NCBI RefSeq assembly: GCF_030812475.1 | Contig: NZ_JAUSSR010000005.1 | Coordinates: 124,001-188,000 of the forward strand | Length of the DNA: 64,000 nt | Origin: Pseudomonas lini | Lineage (GTDB): Bacteria > Pseudomonadota > Gammaproteobacteria > Pseudomonadales > Pseudomonadaceae | Direction: 5' to 3' | Shown: in pieces, positions 17,414 through 25,383 of the stretch | How positions within the stretch are numbered: the stretch's first letter is position 1 | How the letters are laid out: each line of letters begins with the position of its first letter | Program-made: the position numbers and the translations under genes | The notes under the pieces: model-generated | Database searches by the model: none | Seen by the model: the letters and a program-made list of their open reading frames with translations, nothing else | Told to the model about the DNA's origin: nothing

Positions 17414-18205
17414 TCAGCGATAACGCGATGCCGCCGTGGAGTTGCCGAACAACCCGGACAGCGTTTTGCGCTGGCTTTCATAATGGTCCCACTGCTCACC
17501 GTCGTGCAGGCCGGGAATGGTCACCACCTCCCCTTGGGCCAGGCCCGTCAGGGCGGCGTCGACCATGTCCGCGGCGGACATCACGATTTCCTGCGGCAGG
17601 TTTTCCACCGGGTTGCCGGCTTCGCTCCAGAAGTCCGTGGCAGTGGCGCCGGGCAATACCGCCTGGATGCGCACACCTTTGTCGGCCAGCTCGTGATGCA
17701 TCGACTGGCTCAGGCTCAGGACGAAGGCCTTGGTCCCGCCGTACACGCCATTGAGAATTTCCGGAGCGATGGCCACGATCGAGGCGATGTTGATCACGGT
17801 CCCGCTGCCGCGGGCGACGAAGCCGGGTACCACCGCGTAAGCCAGGCGCATCAACGCCGTGACGTTGAGGGTGATCATGTCTTCCATGTCGTCCACCGGG
17901 CTGCCCAGCAATGGCATGACGCCGCCGACCCCGGCATTGTTGACCAGCAAGGTGATGCTCGCGTCGTGGCGCAGTATCTCTTCGACCCGCAGCAGGTCGG
18001 CTTTGTCCTTCAGGTCGGCGGCCACCACTTCCACTGCGCGGCCGGTCTGGTTGCTGAGCTGATTGGCCAGGGCGTTCAATTTGCTCCGGCTGCGGGCGAC
18101 CAGAATCAAGTCGAAACCTTGCCGGGCGAGACGCTCGGCGTAGACCGCGCCGATGCCCGAAGAAGCGCCAGTGATCAGTGCGGTGCCTTTGGATGAGAGG
18201 GCCAT
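17414..18205 (-). CDS. SDR-family NAD(P)-dependent oxidoreductase
   Basis: 263 residues with GASSGIGAV (about 13-21), the NADP-favouring ARSRSKL, NNAGVGG (about 90-96), NIASIVA (Ser) and the intact YGGTK pair, then PGAT. The order matches the DltE/YdfG-like branch that acts on short-chain hydroxy compounds. The ribosome site GAAGGAAAA lies before ATG 18205. The gene is divergent from a GlxA-family regulator with 125 bases between, so that regulator probably controls it. Confidence 0.9.
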   Translation of the reverse strand: MALSSKGTALITGASSGIGAVYAERLARQGFDLILVARSRSKLNALANQLSNQTGRAVEVVAADLKDKADLLRVEEILRHDASITLLVNNAGVGGVMPLLGSPVDDMEDMITLNVTALMRLAYAVVPGFVARGSGTVINIASIVAIAPEILNGVYGGTKAFVLSLSQSMHHELADKGVRIQAVLPGATATDFWSEAGNPVENLPQEIVMSAADMVDAALTGLAQGEVVTIPGLHDGEQWDHYESQRKTLSGLFGNSTAASRYR

Positions 18206-18330
18206 GTCGATTTTCCTTCACAGTGAGACGATAGATTCGCCGGGGTGTGATCCGTTATAAATGGGCTGACGCGCGTCGCAAATGACGTTTAAAGTACGTT
18301 TTCCGGACATGACCCTTTGAGGAACTGGCG

Positions 18331-19278
18331 ATGACTTGCGTGGCGTTTGTCGTTTTTGAAGGTTTCCAGTCCATGGCGCTGGCGGCCATGCCGGTGTTCG
18401 AATACGCCAACTTCAGCGCCGGCGAAGCGCTGTATGACGTCAGCGTGTTGTCCGAGCACGGCCGCCCGCTACGCGCCTCCGGGGGCCTGAGTGTCGGCAC
18501 CGAGGCGTTCGATGAGCGGGTGTTCGATACGGTGATCGTGGTCGGCGGCGATGCCATCCTCCAGCAGGCGCCCGAGGGGGTGCTGAATTACCTGCGCGCC
18601 AGCGTCAAGACTGCTCGCCGCACGGCATCGATCTGCTCCGGCGCCTTTGTCCTGGCCCAGGCCGGTTTGCTGGACGGTCGACGGGCCACCACCCATTGGG
18701 CGTACGCTCGGGACCTGCAAGCGCGGTTCCCGTCGATCAAGGTCGAAGAAGACCGCATCTATGTCATCGACGGTTCGATCTGGACGTCCGCCGGAATGAC
18801 CGCCGGCATCGACCTGGCGCTGGCCATGGTGGAAAAGGATCACGGCGCCGAACTGGCCCGTTCCGTGGCACAGAAGCTGGTGATGTACCACCGCCGTGCA
18901 GGCGGTCAGTCGCAGCACTCGGCACTGCTGGACCTGGAACCGAAATCCGACCGCATCCAGACCGTGCTGGGCTATGCCCGGGAACACCTCGCCGAGGCCT
19001 TGTCGGTGGAACGCCTGGCGGAGGTGGCGCGCCTCAGCCCTCGGCAATTCAGTCGGGCCTTTCGCGCCGAGACGGGCCAGTCGCCGGCCAAGGCCATCGA
19101 GAACCTGCGCCTGGAAGCCGCTCGCCAATTGCTGGAACGCGGACGGCTGAACCTCGATCAGATCGCCGTCGAGACCGGCTTCAGCGACCGTCGACGCATG
19201 CGCGAAGCGTTCCTTCGGGCATTCGGCCAGCCGCCCCAGGTGATCCGGCGCAATGCCCGGACTGACTACGCGGCGTAG
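18331..19278 (+). CDS. GlxA-family transcriptional regulator (DJ-1/PfpI + AraC)
   Basis: 315 residues with the same two-domain layout as the regulator at 14.8 kb. The DJ-1/PfpI part (about 1-190) contains ASICSGAFVLAQAGLLDG, and the AraC part (about 215-310) contains LSPRQFSRAFRAETG and LDQIAVETGFSDRRRM. GAGGAA precedes the ATG. The two proteins are clearly paralogous but not recent copies. It is divergent from the SDR gene, its likely target. Confidence 0.92.
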   Translation: MTCVAFVVFEGFQSMALAAMPVFEYANFSAGEALYDVSVLSEHGRPLRASGGLSVGTEAFDERVFDTVIVVGGDAILQQAPEGVLNYLRASVKTARRTASICSGAFVLAQAGLLDGRRATTHWAYARDLQARFPSIKVEEDRIYVIDGSIWTSAGMTAGIDLALAMVEKDHGAELARSVAQKLVMYHRRAGGQSQHSALLDLEPKSDRIQTVLGYAREHLAEALSVERLAEVARLSPRQFSRAFRAETGQSPAKAIENLRLEAARQLLERGRLNLDQIAVETGFSDRRRMREAFLRAFGQPPQVIRRNARTDYAA

Positions 19279-19341
19279 GCGCTGCGTGGGCAGCCTGCGG
19301 CAGCTTCTACACTGTGTGGTACGCCCCTTGGGAGTTCGATC

Positions 19342-20001
19342 ATGAAAATCTCGGCCAGGCTGGCGTTTTTCGCCATCGTCGTCACCGTCGCCTACCTGGG
19401 GCTCGCGGTGTGGGGGATGGGCGGGTTTGCGGCGTTTTTTTCCCATGCGCCGCTGGTGGTCGTGGTGCTGGCAACCCTGGTGATGGCAATCGCCTCGCTG
19501 TTCACCGAGGTCAACCTGAGCTCCGGCGAACGTGAGGACCGGGCCAATCGTTGGGTGCTTCCAGCGTTCGGGGTGATTGGACTATTGAGCGGTTTTTTGC
19601 CGGCCTATACAGACCGGATCGATGTCTGGACCTTCGGTGGCGAAGGCGTTCGCTGGCTCGGCGCCCTGCTGTTCATCATCGGCGGTGCATTGCGGCTGTG
19701 GCCGGTGTTTGTGCTGGGCAAACGCTTCAGTGGGCTGGTGGCGATTCAACCCGGGCATCGCCTGGTCACCGACGGGATCTATCGCACATTGCGCAACCCC
19801 AGCTACCTCGGAATGTTGATCACCGCCGTGGGTTGGGCACTGGCGTTTCGCTCGGGCGTCGGCCTGTTTCTGGCGGCGCTGACAATGATTCCGTTGATTG
19901 CGCGTATCCATGCTGAAGAAGCGCTGTTGCGTGCGCAGTTCGGTAGCGAATACGAGGCTTATTGCGCCCGGAGCTGGCGGTTGATCCCGGGGATTTATTA
20001 G
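19342..20001 (+). CDS. Isoprenylcysteine carboxyl methyltransferase-family membrane protein
   Basis: 219 residues with transmembrane segments at about 5-25, 33-52, 70-90, 110-128 and 160-185. The C-terminal half has GHRLVTDGIYRTLRNPSYLG followed by EEALLRAQFGSEYEAYC, the methyl-donor-binding motif set of the ICMT/PEMT (DUF1295-like) family. In bacteria these proteins modify lipids or unknown small molecules; no prenylated protein substrate is implied. GGGAG precedes the ATG. Confidence 0.87.
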   Translation: MKISARLAFFAIVVTVAYLGLAVWGMGGFAAFFSHAPLVVVVLATLVMAIASLFTEVNLSSGEREDRANRWVLPAFGVIGLLSGFLPAYTDRIDVWTFGGEGVRWLGALLFIIGGALRLWPVFVLGKRFSGLVAIQPGHRLVTDGIYRTLRNPSYLGMLITAVGWALAFRSGVGLFLAALTMIPLIARIHAEEALLRAQFGSEYEAYCARSWRLIPGIY

Positions 20002-20018
20002 GCACTACAGATCCAGAT

Positions 20019-20041
20019 GTGGTAGCGGGCTTGCTCCCACA
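20019..20041. repeat. REP half-element remnant
   Basis: GTAGCGGGCTTGCTCCCACA is a collapsed REP between the convergent methyltransferase-family and HAD genes. Confidence 0.5.
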
Positions 20042-20042
20042 G

Positions 20043-20717
20043 TTAGATCGCGTGCAGGCGGAGATTGCCGTCGGGATCCACTGCGGTGGTCACCCTGTCA
20101 TAGCTGACCAGTGTCGGATGCACAGTTTCTATCGGATGAACATGGGTCGATGTCATCACCACGAGGTCCGCCCCCGCTGCCTCAGCCGCGAGAATTCCCA
20201 CCGCAGCGTCCTCGAAAATCAGGCACTCGGTCAGCTCCACACCCAGCCGGCTGGCAGCCAGTCGATAACCTGCAGGATCGGGTTTGCCCGCGCTGACGTC
20301 TTCGGCAGTGACCATCACCTCGGGTTCCGGAATCCCCGCCGCGGCCATCCGCCTCCGTGCCAGCGCTTTGGGCGCGGAGGTGACGATGGCCCATTGATTG
20401 GCTGGCAATGATTCGAGGAAGCGAGCGGCGTTGGCCACCTCGACTATTCCTTCGACATCTTCGATCTCGGCCTCGGTGATAAACGCCGCTTCAGCCCTGG
20501 CATCCACCCCGGGCAGCGCCAAACGATTGATGGTGTCGATGGCACGGGCACCATGGATAGTCGGCAGGAAAGACTCGACATCGACCCCATGGCGCAAGGC
20601 CCAGGCAGTCCAGATTCGCTCGGCGGCGGCGATGGAATTGAGGACGGTGCCATCCATGTCGAATAGAAAGGCGCGGTATGAGGTATTGAAGACGGAGTGG
20701 TGAGCAGGCAAAGGCAA
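20043..20717 (-). CDS. HAD-superfamily phosphatase (subfamily IA)
   Basis: 224 residues. Motif I is FLFDMDGTVLNS (nucleophile and acid/base Asp), motif II is VTSAPKAL, motif III is the Lys in GKPDPAGY, and motif IV is IFEDAAVG. A helical cap (about 35-100) marks subfamily IA, near the sugar-phosphate and phosphoglycolate phosphatases. There is no ATG before the first motif. A TTG at 20717 or 20711 must serve; AAGGAAG ends directly before the first, so the second has better spacing. The substrate is not evident. Confidence 0.87.
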   Translation of the reverse strand: MPLPAHHSVFNTSYRAFLFDMDGTVLNSIAAAERIWTAWALRHGVDVESFLPTIHGARAIDTINRLALPGVDARAEAAFITEAEIEDVEGIVEVANAARFLESLPANQWAIVTSAPKALARRRMAAAGIPEPEVMVTAEDVSAGKPDPAGYRLAASRLGVELTECLIFEDAAVGILAAEAAGADLVVMTSTHVHPIETVHPTLVSYDRVTTAVDPDGNLRLHAI

Positions 20718-20760
20718 CTTCCTTTTGCAAGGGGCAGGCGGCTATTTCATTCAATGTCCC

Positions 20761-20855
20761 CCCCTGTAGGAGCTGGCTTGCCAGCGAAGGTGGTGGGTCA
20801 GACGACAGATATGTTTATGATAAACCGCCTTCGCTGGCAAGCCAGCTCCTACAGG
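20761..20855. repeat. REP pair overlapping a stop codon
   Basis: Facing elements CTGTAGGAGCTGGCTTGCCA (from about 20764) and CGCTGGCAAGCCAGCTCCTA (from about 20832). The right element ends in CTACAGGG, and its CTA is the stop codon (TAG on the minus strand) of the single-domain receiver gene. Confidence 0.85.
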
Positions 20856-21256
20856 GTCTTGCGTGAATCCAGGGCATTTTGCACACAATCGAGCAGTTGC
20901 CCGAGCGCCCAGGGTTTCTTGATGAACGAAACCTGATGCCGCACCCCAGAGGATTCCGGGGTTTCGAAGCCGGACATGATCATGATCGGCTTGTCCGGCC
21001 AGCGATCGCCGAATTGGTTGGCCAGGTCCGCGCCATTGAGTTTGCCTGGCATGGTGATGTCCGTCAGCAATAGACGGACTTCATTGGAGTGCCGCTCCAG
21101 ATAGACTGATGCGGCGTCTGCACTGGCTTGCGGCTCAACCACAAACCCTTCTTCTTGAAGTATTTCGCAGAGAAACTCCAGGATCAACGGGTCGTCTTCA
21201 ACCACTAGAATCAACCCGCCAGAATGAGACTGGCCCGCCGTCGATACTGGACTCAT
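20849..21256 (-). CDS. Stand-alone receiver-domain response regulator
   Basis: 135 residues, a single CheY-like receiver: the acidic cluster VVEDDP at about 18-23, the phosphoryl-accepting Asp66 (LLTDITMP), the Ser/Thr switch IMSGF and KKPW with the conserved Lys. There is no output domain. It resembles the receiver proteins that end hybrid-kinase relays (FixJ/ActR-like), acting by protein contact. No kinase gene is adjacent. The stop codon lies inside a REP element. Confidence 0.88.
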   Translation of the reverse strand: MSPVSTAGQSHSGGLILVVEDDPLILEFLCEILQEEGFVVEPQASADAASVYLERHSNEVRLLLTDITMPGKLNGADLANQFGDRWPDKPIMIMSGFETPESSGVRHQVSFIKKPWALGQLLDCVQNALDSRKTL

Positions 21257-21301
21257 GATTGTGCCACTCCCTGATTTCGTAAATGACTTCGCGGTCCGAA
21301 A

Positions 21302-21329
21302 TCCGCTGCTTACAGGTATGAGCAGCGGA
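21302..21329. other. Perfect hairpin in the leader of the receiver gene
   Basis: TCCGCTGCT (21302-21310) and its exact complement (21321-21329) enclose a 10-base loop. It lies 46 bases before the receiver start and 85 bases after the MxKDx gene stop. There is no U-tract on either strand, so it is not a standard terminator; it could end the upstream message with Rho or act in the receiver leader. Confidence 0.45.
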
Positions 21330-21414
21330 CTCCGAGGAAATTCATTTTTGATACCGGCAACGGCAAAAAATCGAGAGTCCTACACAGGGTAGCCTGTGAG
21401 TAACAGCATTCGAA

Positions 21415-21696
21415 CTACTTTGCCATCTCGTCCTTCTTCATGGCGTCTTTGGACATCGCGTCTTTTTTCATAGCGTCCTTGCTCATGGAATCCTTGGACA
21501 TCTCATCTTTCTTCATCGAGTCCTTAGCCATGGAATCCTTGGACATGCCATCCTTTTTCATCGCGTCTTTGCGCATGGCGTCCTTGGACATCGAATCCTT
21601 GCTCATGCTGTCGTTGCTCATGGCATCGGTAGCGAACACGGAAGCGGCGCCCATTGCCAGGCACATCGACAGTACTGCGGTGATTAACACTTTCAT
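21415..21696 (-). CDS. Exported pentapeptide MxKDx repeat protein
   Basis: 93 residues. A signal peptide (MKVLITAVLSMCLAMGAASVFA) is followed by about twelve tandem five-residue units of the form M-x-K-D-x filling the whole mature chain. Every fifth residue is Met and the rest are almost all charged or small. CAAAGGAGTTTC lies before ATG 21696. It is the last gene after the cytochrome b and molybdopterin oxidoreductase genes, a combination seen in other proteobacteria (TIGR02953-type). Function unknown; surface Met oxidation is a plausible link to the neighbouring oxidoreductase. Confidence 0.85.
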   Translation of the reverse strand: MKVLITAVLSMCLAMGAASVFATDAMSNDSMSKDSMSKDAMRKDAMKKDGMSKDSMAKDSMKKDEMSKDSMSKDAMKKDAMSKDAMKKDEMAK

Positions 21697-21769
21697 GATG
21701 AAACTCCTTTGAATCACAGGTTGCGAATGAACGCAGCGTGAGCTGCGAAATAAAAACTGACAGGCGCCG

Positions 21770-22555
21770 TCAACTGCCACCGAACCAGTTGTAGCCCTGG
21801 TCTTCCCAGTAGCCGCCGCTGTAGGTGTTGCTGACGAAAATCGCCTGGATGTGTTTGGGGTTCTTGTAGCCCAGCTTGGTGGGCATGCGCAGCTTCATCG
21901 GGAAGCCGTACTCTCTAGGCAGTACCGCGCCGTCGTAGGTCAGCGCCAACAGGGTTTGCGCATGCAGCGCGGTGGCCATATCGATGCTGGTGTAATAGTC
22001 GTCCGCGCATTTGAAGCCGACATATCTGGCATCGGTGTCGGCACCGATCCGCTTCAGGAAATCGCTGAACCGCACGCCGCCCCAGCGCCCGATCGCGCTC
22101 CAGCCTTCGACGCAAATGTGGCGGGTGATCTGCTCGGTCTGGGCCATCGCGCGCAGCTCTTCAAGGCGCCAGTTGCGCTTGTCGGCGACCAGCCCGGTTA
22201 CTTCCAGGCGATAACCCTCCTCCTCCACCGTCGGCGCCTCATCGATGCCGTAGAAGGCATTGAAGGGAAACGGCCGGGTGATCATCGACACAGGATAGGT
22301 GGGCGCCATCGCGTTGGGGTTGAACAACCAGCCCTGCACCCGATCGTTGAACCGGGACATGGAGGACAAGGCCGTTTCGACGCTGTCGTTGTCGGTCAGG
22401 TTGCAGCCGGACAGCATGGCCACGCCGCCAAGGGTCAGGCCGCGCATCAGGAAGTTGCGACGGGAACGATCCTCGATCTGCGGTGCAATTATTTTTCGGG
22501 CGTCGGTCAGGATGGACGACTCGTCCAGTCCCGAGCTTTCAATGCGCTTTTTCAT
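21770..22555 (-). CDS. Tat-exported molybdopterin-dependent oxidoreductase (sulfite-oxidase fold)
   Basis: 261 residues. A twin-arginine signal, SRRNFLMRG, is followed by a hydrophobic stretch ending in LSGC, which could also be a lipobox. The catalytic domain has RHICVEGWSAIGRWGG, whose Cys is the expected molybdenum ligand, then DDYYTSIDM and LPREYGFPMKLRMP. It resembles MsrP (YedY) and sulfite-oxidase-like proteins. Its start overlaps the cytochrome b stop by four bases (TCAT), so the pair should form a periplasmic enzyme with a membrane electron donor. A role in repair of oxidised methionine is possible but not shown. Confidence 0.9.
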   Translation of the reverse strand: MKKRIESSGLDESSILTDARKIIAPQIEDRSRRNFLMRGLTLGGVAMLSGCNLTDNDSVETALSSMSRFNDRVQGWLFNPNAMAPTYPVSMITRPFPFNAFYGIDEAPTVEEEGYRLEVTGLVADKRNWRLEELRAMAQTEQITRHICVEGWSAIGRWGGVRFSDFLKRIGADTDARYVGFKCADDYYTSIDMATALHAQTLLALTYDGAVLPREYGFPMKLRMPTKLGYKNPKHIQAIFVSNTYSGGYWEDQGYNWFGGS

Positions 22556-23160
22556 ACGGGCTCCTTGCGACCGACAATCATGGCCCACAATGTTTTGGGC
22601 ACCAGTGCGACCATCAGCAGATGCACCGCGACGAATGCCACCAACAACCCCATCGCGATGAAATGCACATGCCGCGCGGCTTCGTAACCGCCCAGCAATT
22701 CACGCAGGAGCGGGAATTGCACGGACTTCCACAGCACCAGCCCGGAGATCACCAGCAGCGCGATGTCCACCATCACGAACAGGTACGCCACCCGCTGCAC
22801 CTGGTTGTAATGACTCAGGTCGGCATGCCCCAACCGTCCGCGCAACGCAGCCCACAGATCATGTAGAACACCTTGGGGCGAGACCGGAAAAAAGCGCCGT
22901 TTCAAACGACCGCTGGCGAGGTTGATGATCAGGTAGACGAGACCGTTGATGGCGAGCAACCACATCGCTGCGAAGTGCCATTGCAACGCACCGCCGAGCC
23001 AGCCGCCCAAAGTGATCGAGGCTGGAAAACTGAAATCGTAGAGTGGCGAAGCGTTATAGATCCGCCAACCGCTGGTGACCATGACCAGCACCGTCAGCGC
23101 ATTGAGCCAATGGGTCAGGCGTAGCCAGCGAGGATGGGATGAGGCAGGTAGCGACGACAT
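22552..23160 (-). CDS. Cytochrome b/b6-type membrane subunit
   Basis: 202 residues with four membrane helices (about 17-37, 62-85, 118-138, 158-180). Candidate haem-ligand His residues are seen in LRLTHWLNAL, LQWHFAAMW and AARHVHFIAMGLL. This is the Ni-hydrogenase-type cytochrome b (PF01292) layout. GGGAA precedes ATG 23160. It is first in the operon with the molybdopterin enzyme and probably passes electrons from the quinone pool to it. Confidence 0.9.
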   Translation of the reverse strand: MSSLPASSHPRWLRLTHWLNALTVLVMVTSGWRIYNASPLYDFSFPASITLGGWLGGALQWHFAAMWLLAINGLVYLIINLASGRLKRRFFPVSPQGVLHDLWAALRGRLGHADLSHYNQVQRVAYLFVMVDIALLVISGLVLWKSVQFPLLRELLGGYEAARHVHFIAMGLLVAFVAVHLLMVALVPKTLWAMIVGRKEPV

Positions 23161-23415
23161 GATGCGTTCCCGGCGGTTGATCGTTGGAGCCGAGTATGGG
23201 AGCCGACAGATCGCCAAATCCTCACGTAAAGTTAAATTAAACGTGATAACTCCCGACGCAGGTATCGCCTGGTTTCGCCCTGACATCGCCATCATCTGAC
23301 TAAGACGTCGATTGACGGCCAGCTATTTGGTGCACGGTTAAACCCGCGCGCTGTTGGTTCGTTAGCGAGCATTTATGTTTAAAATGCCGCCCCGACCTGT
23401 TGCCGACCCTGCCCG

Positions 23416-24357
23416 ATGAACTCTGACGCGCTCTCCACCCTCCACGATCATTTGCTTGAAGCCCTGGCAGCCGCCCCGGAAGAAACCCGCCGGCTGTTCC
23501 ACGGCCGCGGTCGCTGCTGGCCGGGGCTGGAGCAGTTGACGGTGGACTGGTTGCAGGGCGTGGTGCTGGTGTCGCTGTTCAAGGAACCCGAAGCGGCGCA
23601 ACTGGAGGCGTTGAAACAGCGGCTGCTGCAACTCACCCGGTCGCCCCAGTGGGCGACATCCGGTGCACACACCTTGGCGCTGCAACATCGTTATCTGCTG
23701 CAAAGCACCACCGAGTGGCTACTTGGGGAGGCGATCGAGGACATGGCCATCATCGAAGGCGGCCTGCGTTATCGCGTCGACCTGGGGCGCAAACAGAACA
23801 CCGGCCTGTTCCTCGACATGCGCTACGGCCGCGACTGGGTGCGGGCCAATGCCCGGGGCAAGCGCGTGTTGAATCTGTTTGCCTACACCTGCGGCTTCTC
23901 GGTGGCCGCCATCGAAGGCGGTGCGACCCATGTGGTCAACCTGGACATGTCCAGCCCGGCACTGAGCCGTGGCCGTGACAATCACCGCCTGAACGGACAT
24001 GACCTGGGAAAGGTGACGTTTCTGGGCCACGACCTGTTCAAGTCCTGGGGCAAGGTGATCGGCAAGGGGCCTTACGACCTGGTGATCATCGATCCGCCGT
24101 CCTTCCAGAAAGGCAGTTTTCTACTGACCAAGGACTACCAGCGGGTGTTGCGTCGTCTGCCGGAATTACTCAGCCCGCAGGGCACTGTGCTGGCTTGCAT
24201 GAACGATCCAGCGTTTGGCGCGGATTTTCTGATCGAGGGCGTAATGCGTGAAGCGCCGAGTTTGCGCTTCGAGCAGCGACTGGAGAACCCGCCGGAGTTT
24301 CCGGATGCGGATGTTGAATGCGGGTTGAAGGCGCTGGTGTTCAGGCTCGGGGATTAA
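23416..24357 (+). CDS. RlmI/RlmK-like class I SAM-dependent methyltransferase
   Basis: 313 residues. An N-terminal domain ends in GLRYRVDLGRKQNTGLFLDM, where the QNTGLFLDMR motif is diagnostic for the rRNA cytosine-methyltransferase-like family (PF10672). The SAM fold has VLNLFAYTCGFSVAA (motif I), NLDMSSPAL, and motif IV IIDPPSFQ. There is no PUA domain, unlike RlmI. Methylation of rRNA is a family-level inference. It stands alone. Confidence 0.87.
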   Translation: MNSDALSTLHDHLLEALAAAPEETRRLFHGRGRCWPGLEQLTVDWLQGVVLVSLFKEPEAAQLEALKQRLLQLTRSPQWATSGAHTLALQHRYLLQSTTEWLLGEAIEDMAIIEGGLRYRVDLGRKQNTGLFLDMRYGRDWVRANARGKRVLNLFAYTCGFSVAAIEGGATHVVNLDMSSPALSRGRDNHRLNGHDLGKVTFLGHDLFKSWGKVIGKGPYDLVIIDPPSFQKGSFLLTKDYQRVLRRLPELLSPQGTVLACMNDPAFGADFLIEGVMREAPSLRFEQRLENPPEFPDADVECGLKALVFRLGD

Positions 24358-24366
24358 TCCACAAAC

Positions 24367-24460
24367 ACTGTGGGAGCGGGCTTGCCCGCGATGAGGCCGT
24401 CAGATCCAACATTCATGTCGGCTGTCACACCGCCATCGCGGCCAAGACCGCTCCCACAGG
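24367..24460. repeat. REP pair
   Basis: Facing elements TGTGGGAGCGGGCTTGCCCG (from about 24369) and a partly changed inverse, ATCGCGGCCAAGACCGCTCC (from about 24435). Confidence 0.8.
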
Positions 24461-24498
24461 GGTAGGGAATAGACCTTGACGTTGTGTGCTTTCCAGGT

Positions 24499-25272
24499 TC
24501 AACGCGGCTGCAACACCAACGCAAACAACTCCCCATGCCCGTTCACGTTGAGCTTGTGATAGAGATTGCGCCGATGCACCTTCACCGTTTCCGGAGAGAT
24601 GCTCAGCTGTTGGGCAATCGCCTTGCTGGAAAACCCTTGGAGAATCAGCCGCGCCGTTTCGATCTCGCGCACCGTCAACCGCGCATCGAAGCGATCCAGC
24701 AGACTGGCCAGATCCCCGGCCACGGCCTCGGCAGCCGATCCTTGCGGTGGCAGCAGTTGCAGGTGACGGCGCATCGCCGCCAGCACCCAATCACGCACGC
24801 AGATCAGACGGCCCTGCTCCTCGAGACTGAAGCGTGTCGAGCGACCCAGGGACAAACCGAGCACGGCGCCGTCGATGTTGACCATGAACTGCAACTCGTC
24901 AGCCCCCACCACCGAGCGAAAGTAGCTCAGGTAGTACTCGCTGTGCTGGAACTGGTCGGGGGCCAGTGATTCGAGGCTGTGCAAGCCGTCGGCGATGCCT
25001 GCGCAAGCAGCCTGGTAAAACGGATCGAGCAGGTACATGCCGGCGCTGTAGTCCTTCAGTTCCTCATGCTCGTCGCCGCGGCCCTTGGCGTCGAAGTCAA
25101 TCAACAGGCGCGGCACTCGCCCCGGCCGCATCACCGCCACCAACGCGTTGTCCAGCGGCACCAACAGGCGCAAGGTGTCGACCAGCGCACGCCAGAACCC
25201 GTCCTGGCCCAACACGCCAAAGACCCGCGCCAGCCCCTGGTGCACCGCCAACTCTTTCAGCAACGCGTCCAC
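24499..25272 (-). CDS. LuxR-type helix-turn-helix regulator
   Basis: 257 residues. The C-terminal LuxR/FixJ helix-turn-helix is clear: LTVREIETARLILQGFSSKA and ISPETVKVHRRNLYHKLNVN (about 195-245). The N-terminal part of about 180 residues is a PAS/GAF-like sensor without the autoinducer-binding pattern of LuxR. The start is GTG at 25272 with AAGGGG upstream. It is divergent from a polyamine-type binding protein gene (111-base gap) and probably regulates it and the peptidase beyond. Confidence 0.87.
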   Translation of the reverse strand: MDALLKELAVHQGLARVFGVLGQDGFWRALVDTLRLLVPLDNALVAVMRPGRVPRLLIDFDAKGRGDEHEELKDYSAGMYLLDPFYQAACAGIADGLHSLESLAPDQFQHSEYYLSYFRSVVGADELQFMVNIDGAVLGLSLGRSTRFSLEEQGRLICVRDWVLAAMRRHLQLLPPQGSAAEAVAGDLASLLDRFDARLTVREIETARLILQGFSSKAIAQQLSISPETVKVHRRNLYHKLNVNGHGELFALVLQPR

Positions 25273-25383
25273 GCACTACCCCTTTCGAGTAACCCATGAT
25301 GGGAATGGGTGAGCAACCCGCCTGCCGATACGCTGCAAGCACTTGTTCATCACCGGCCTGCAGCAGGCCAGGAGTGCCGCATC

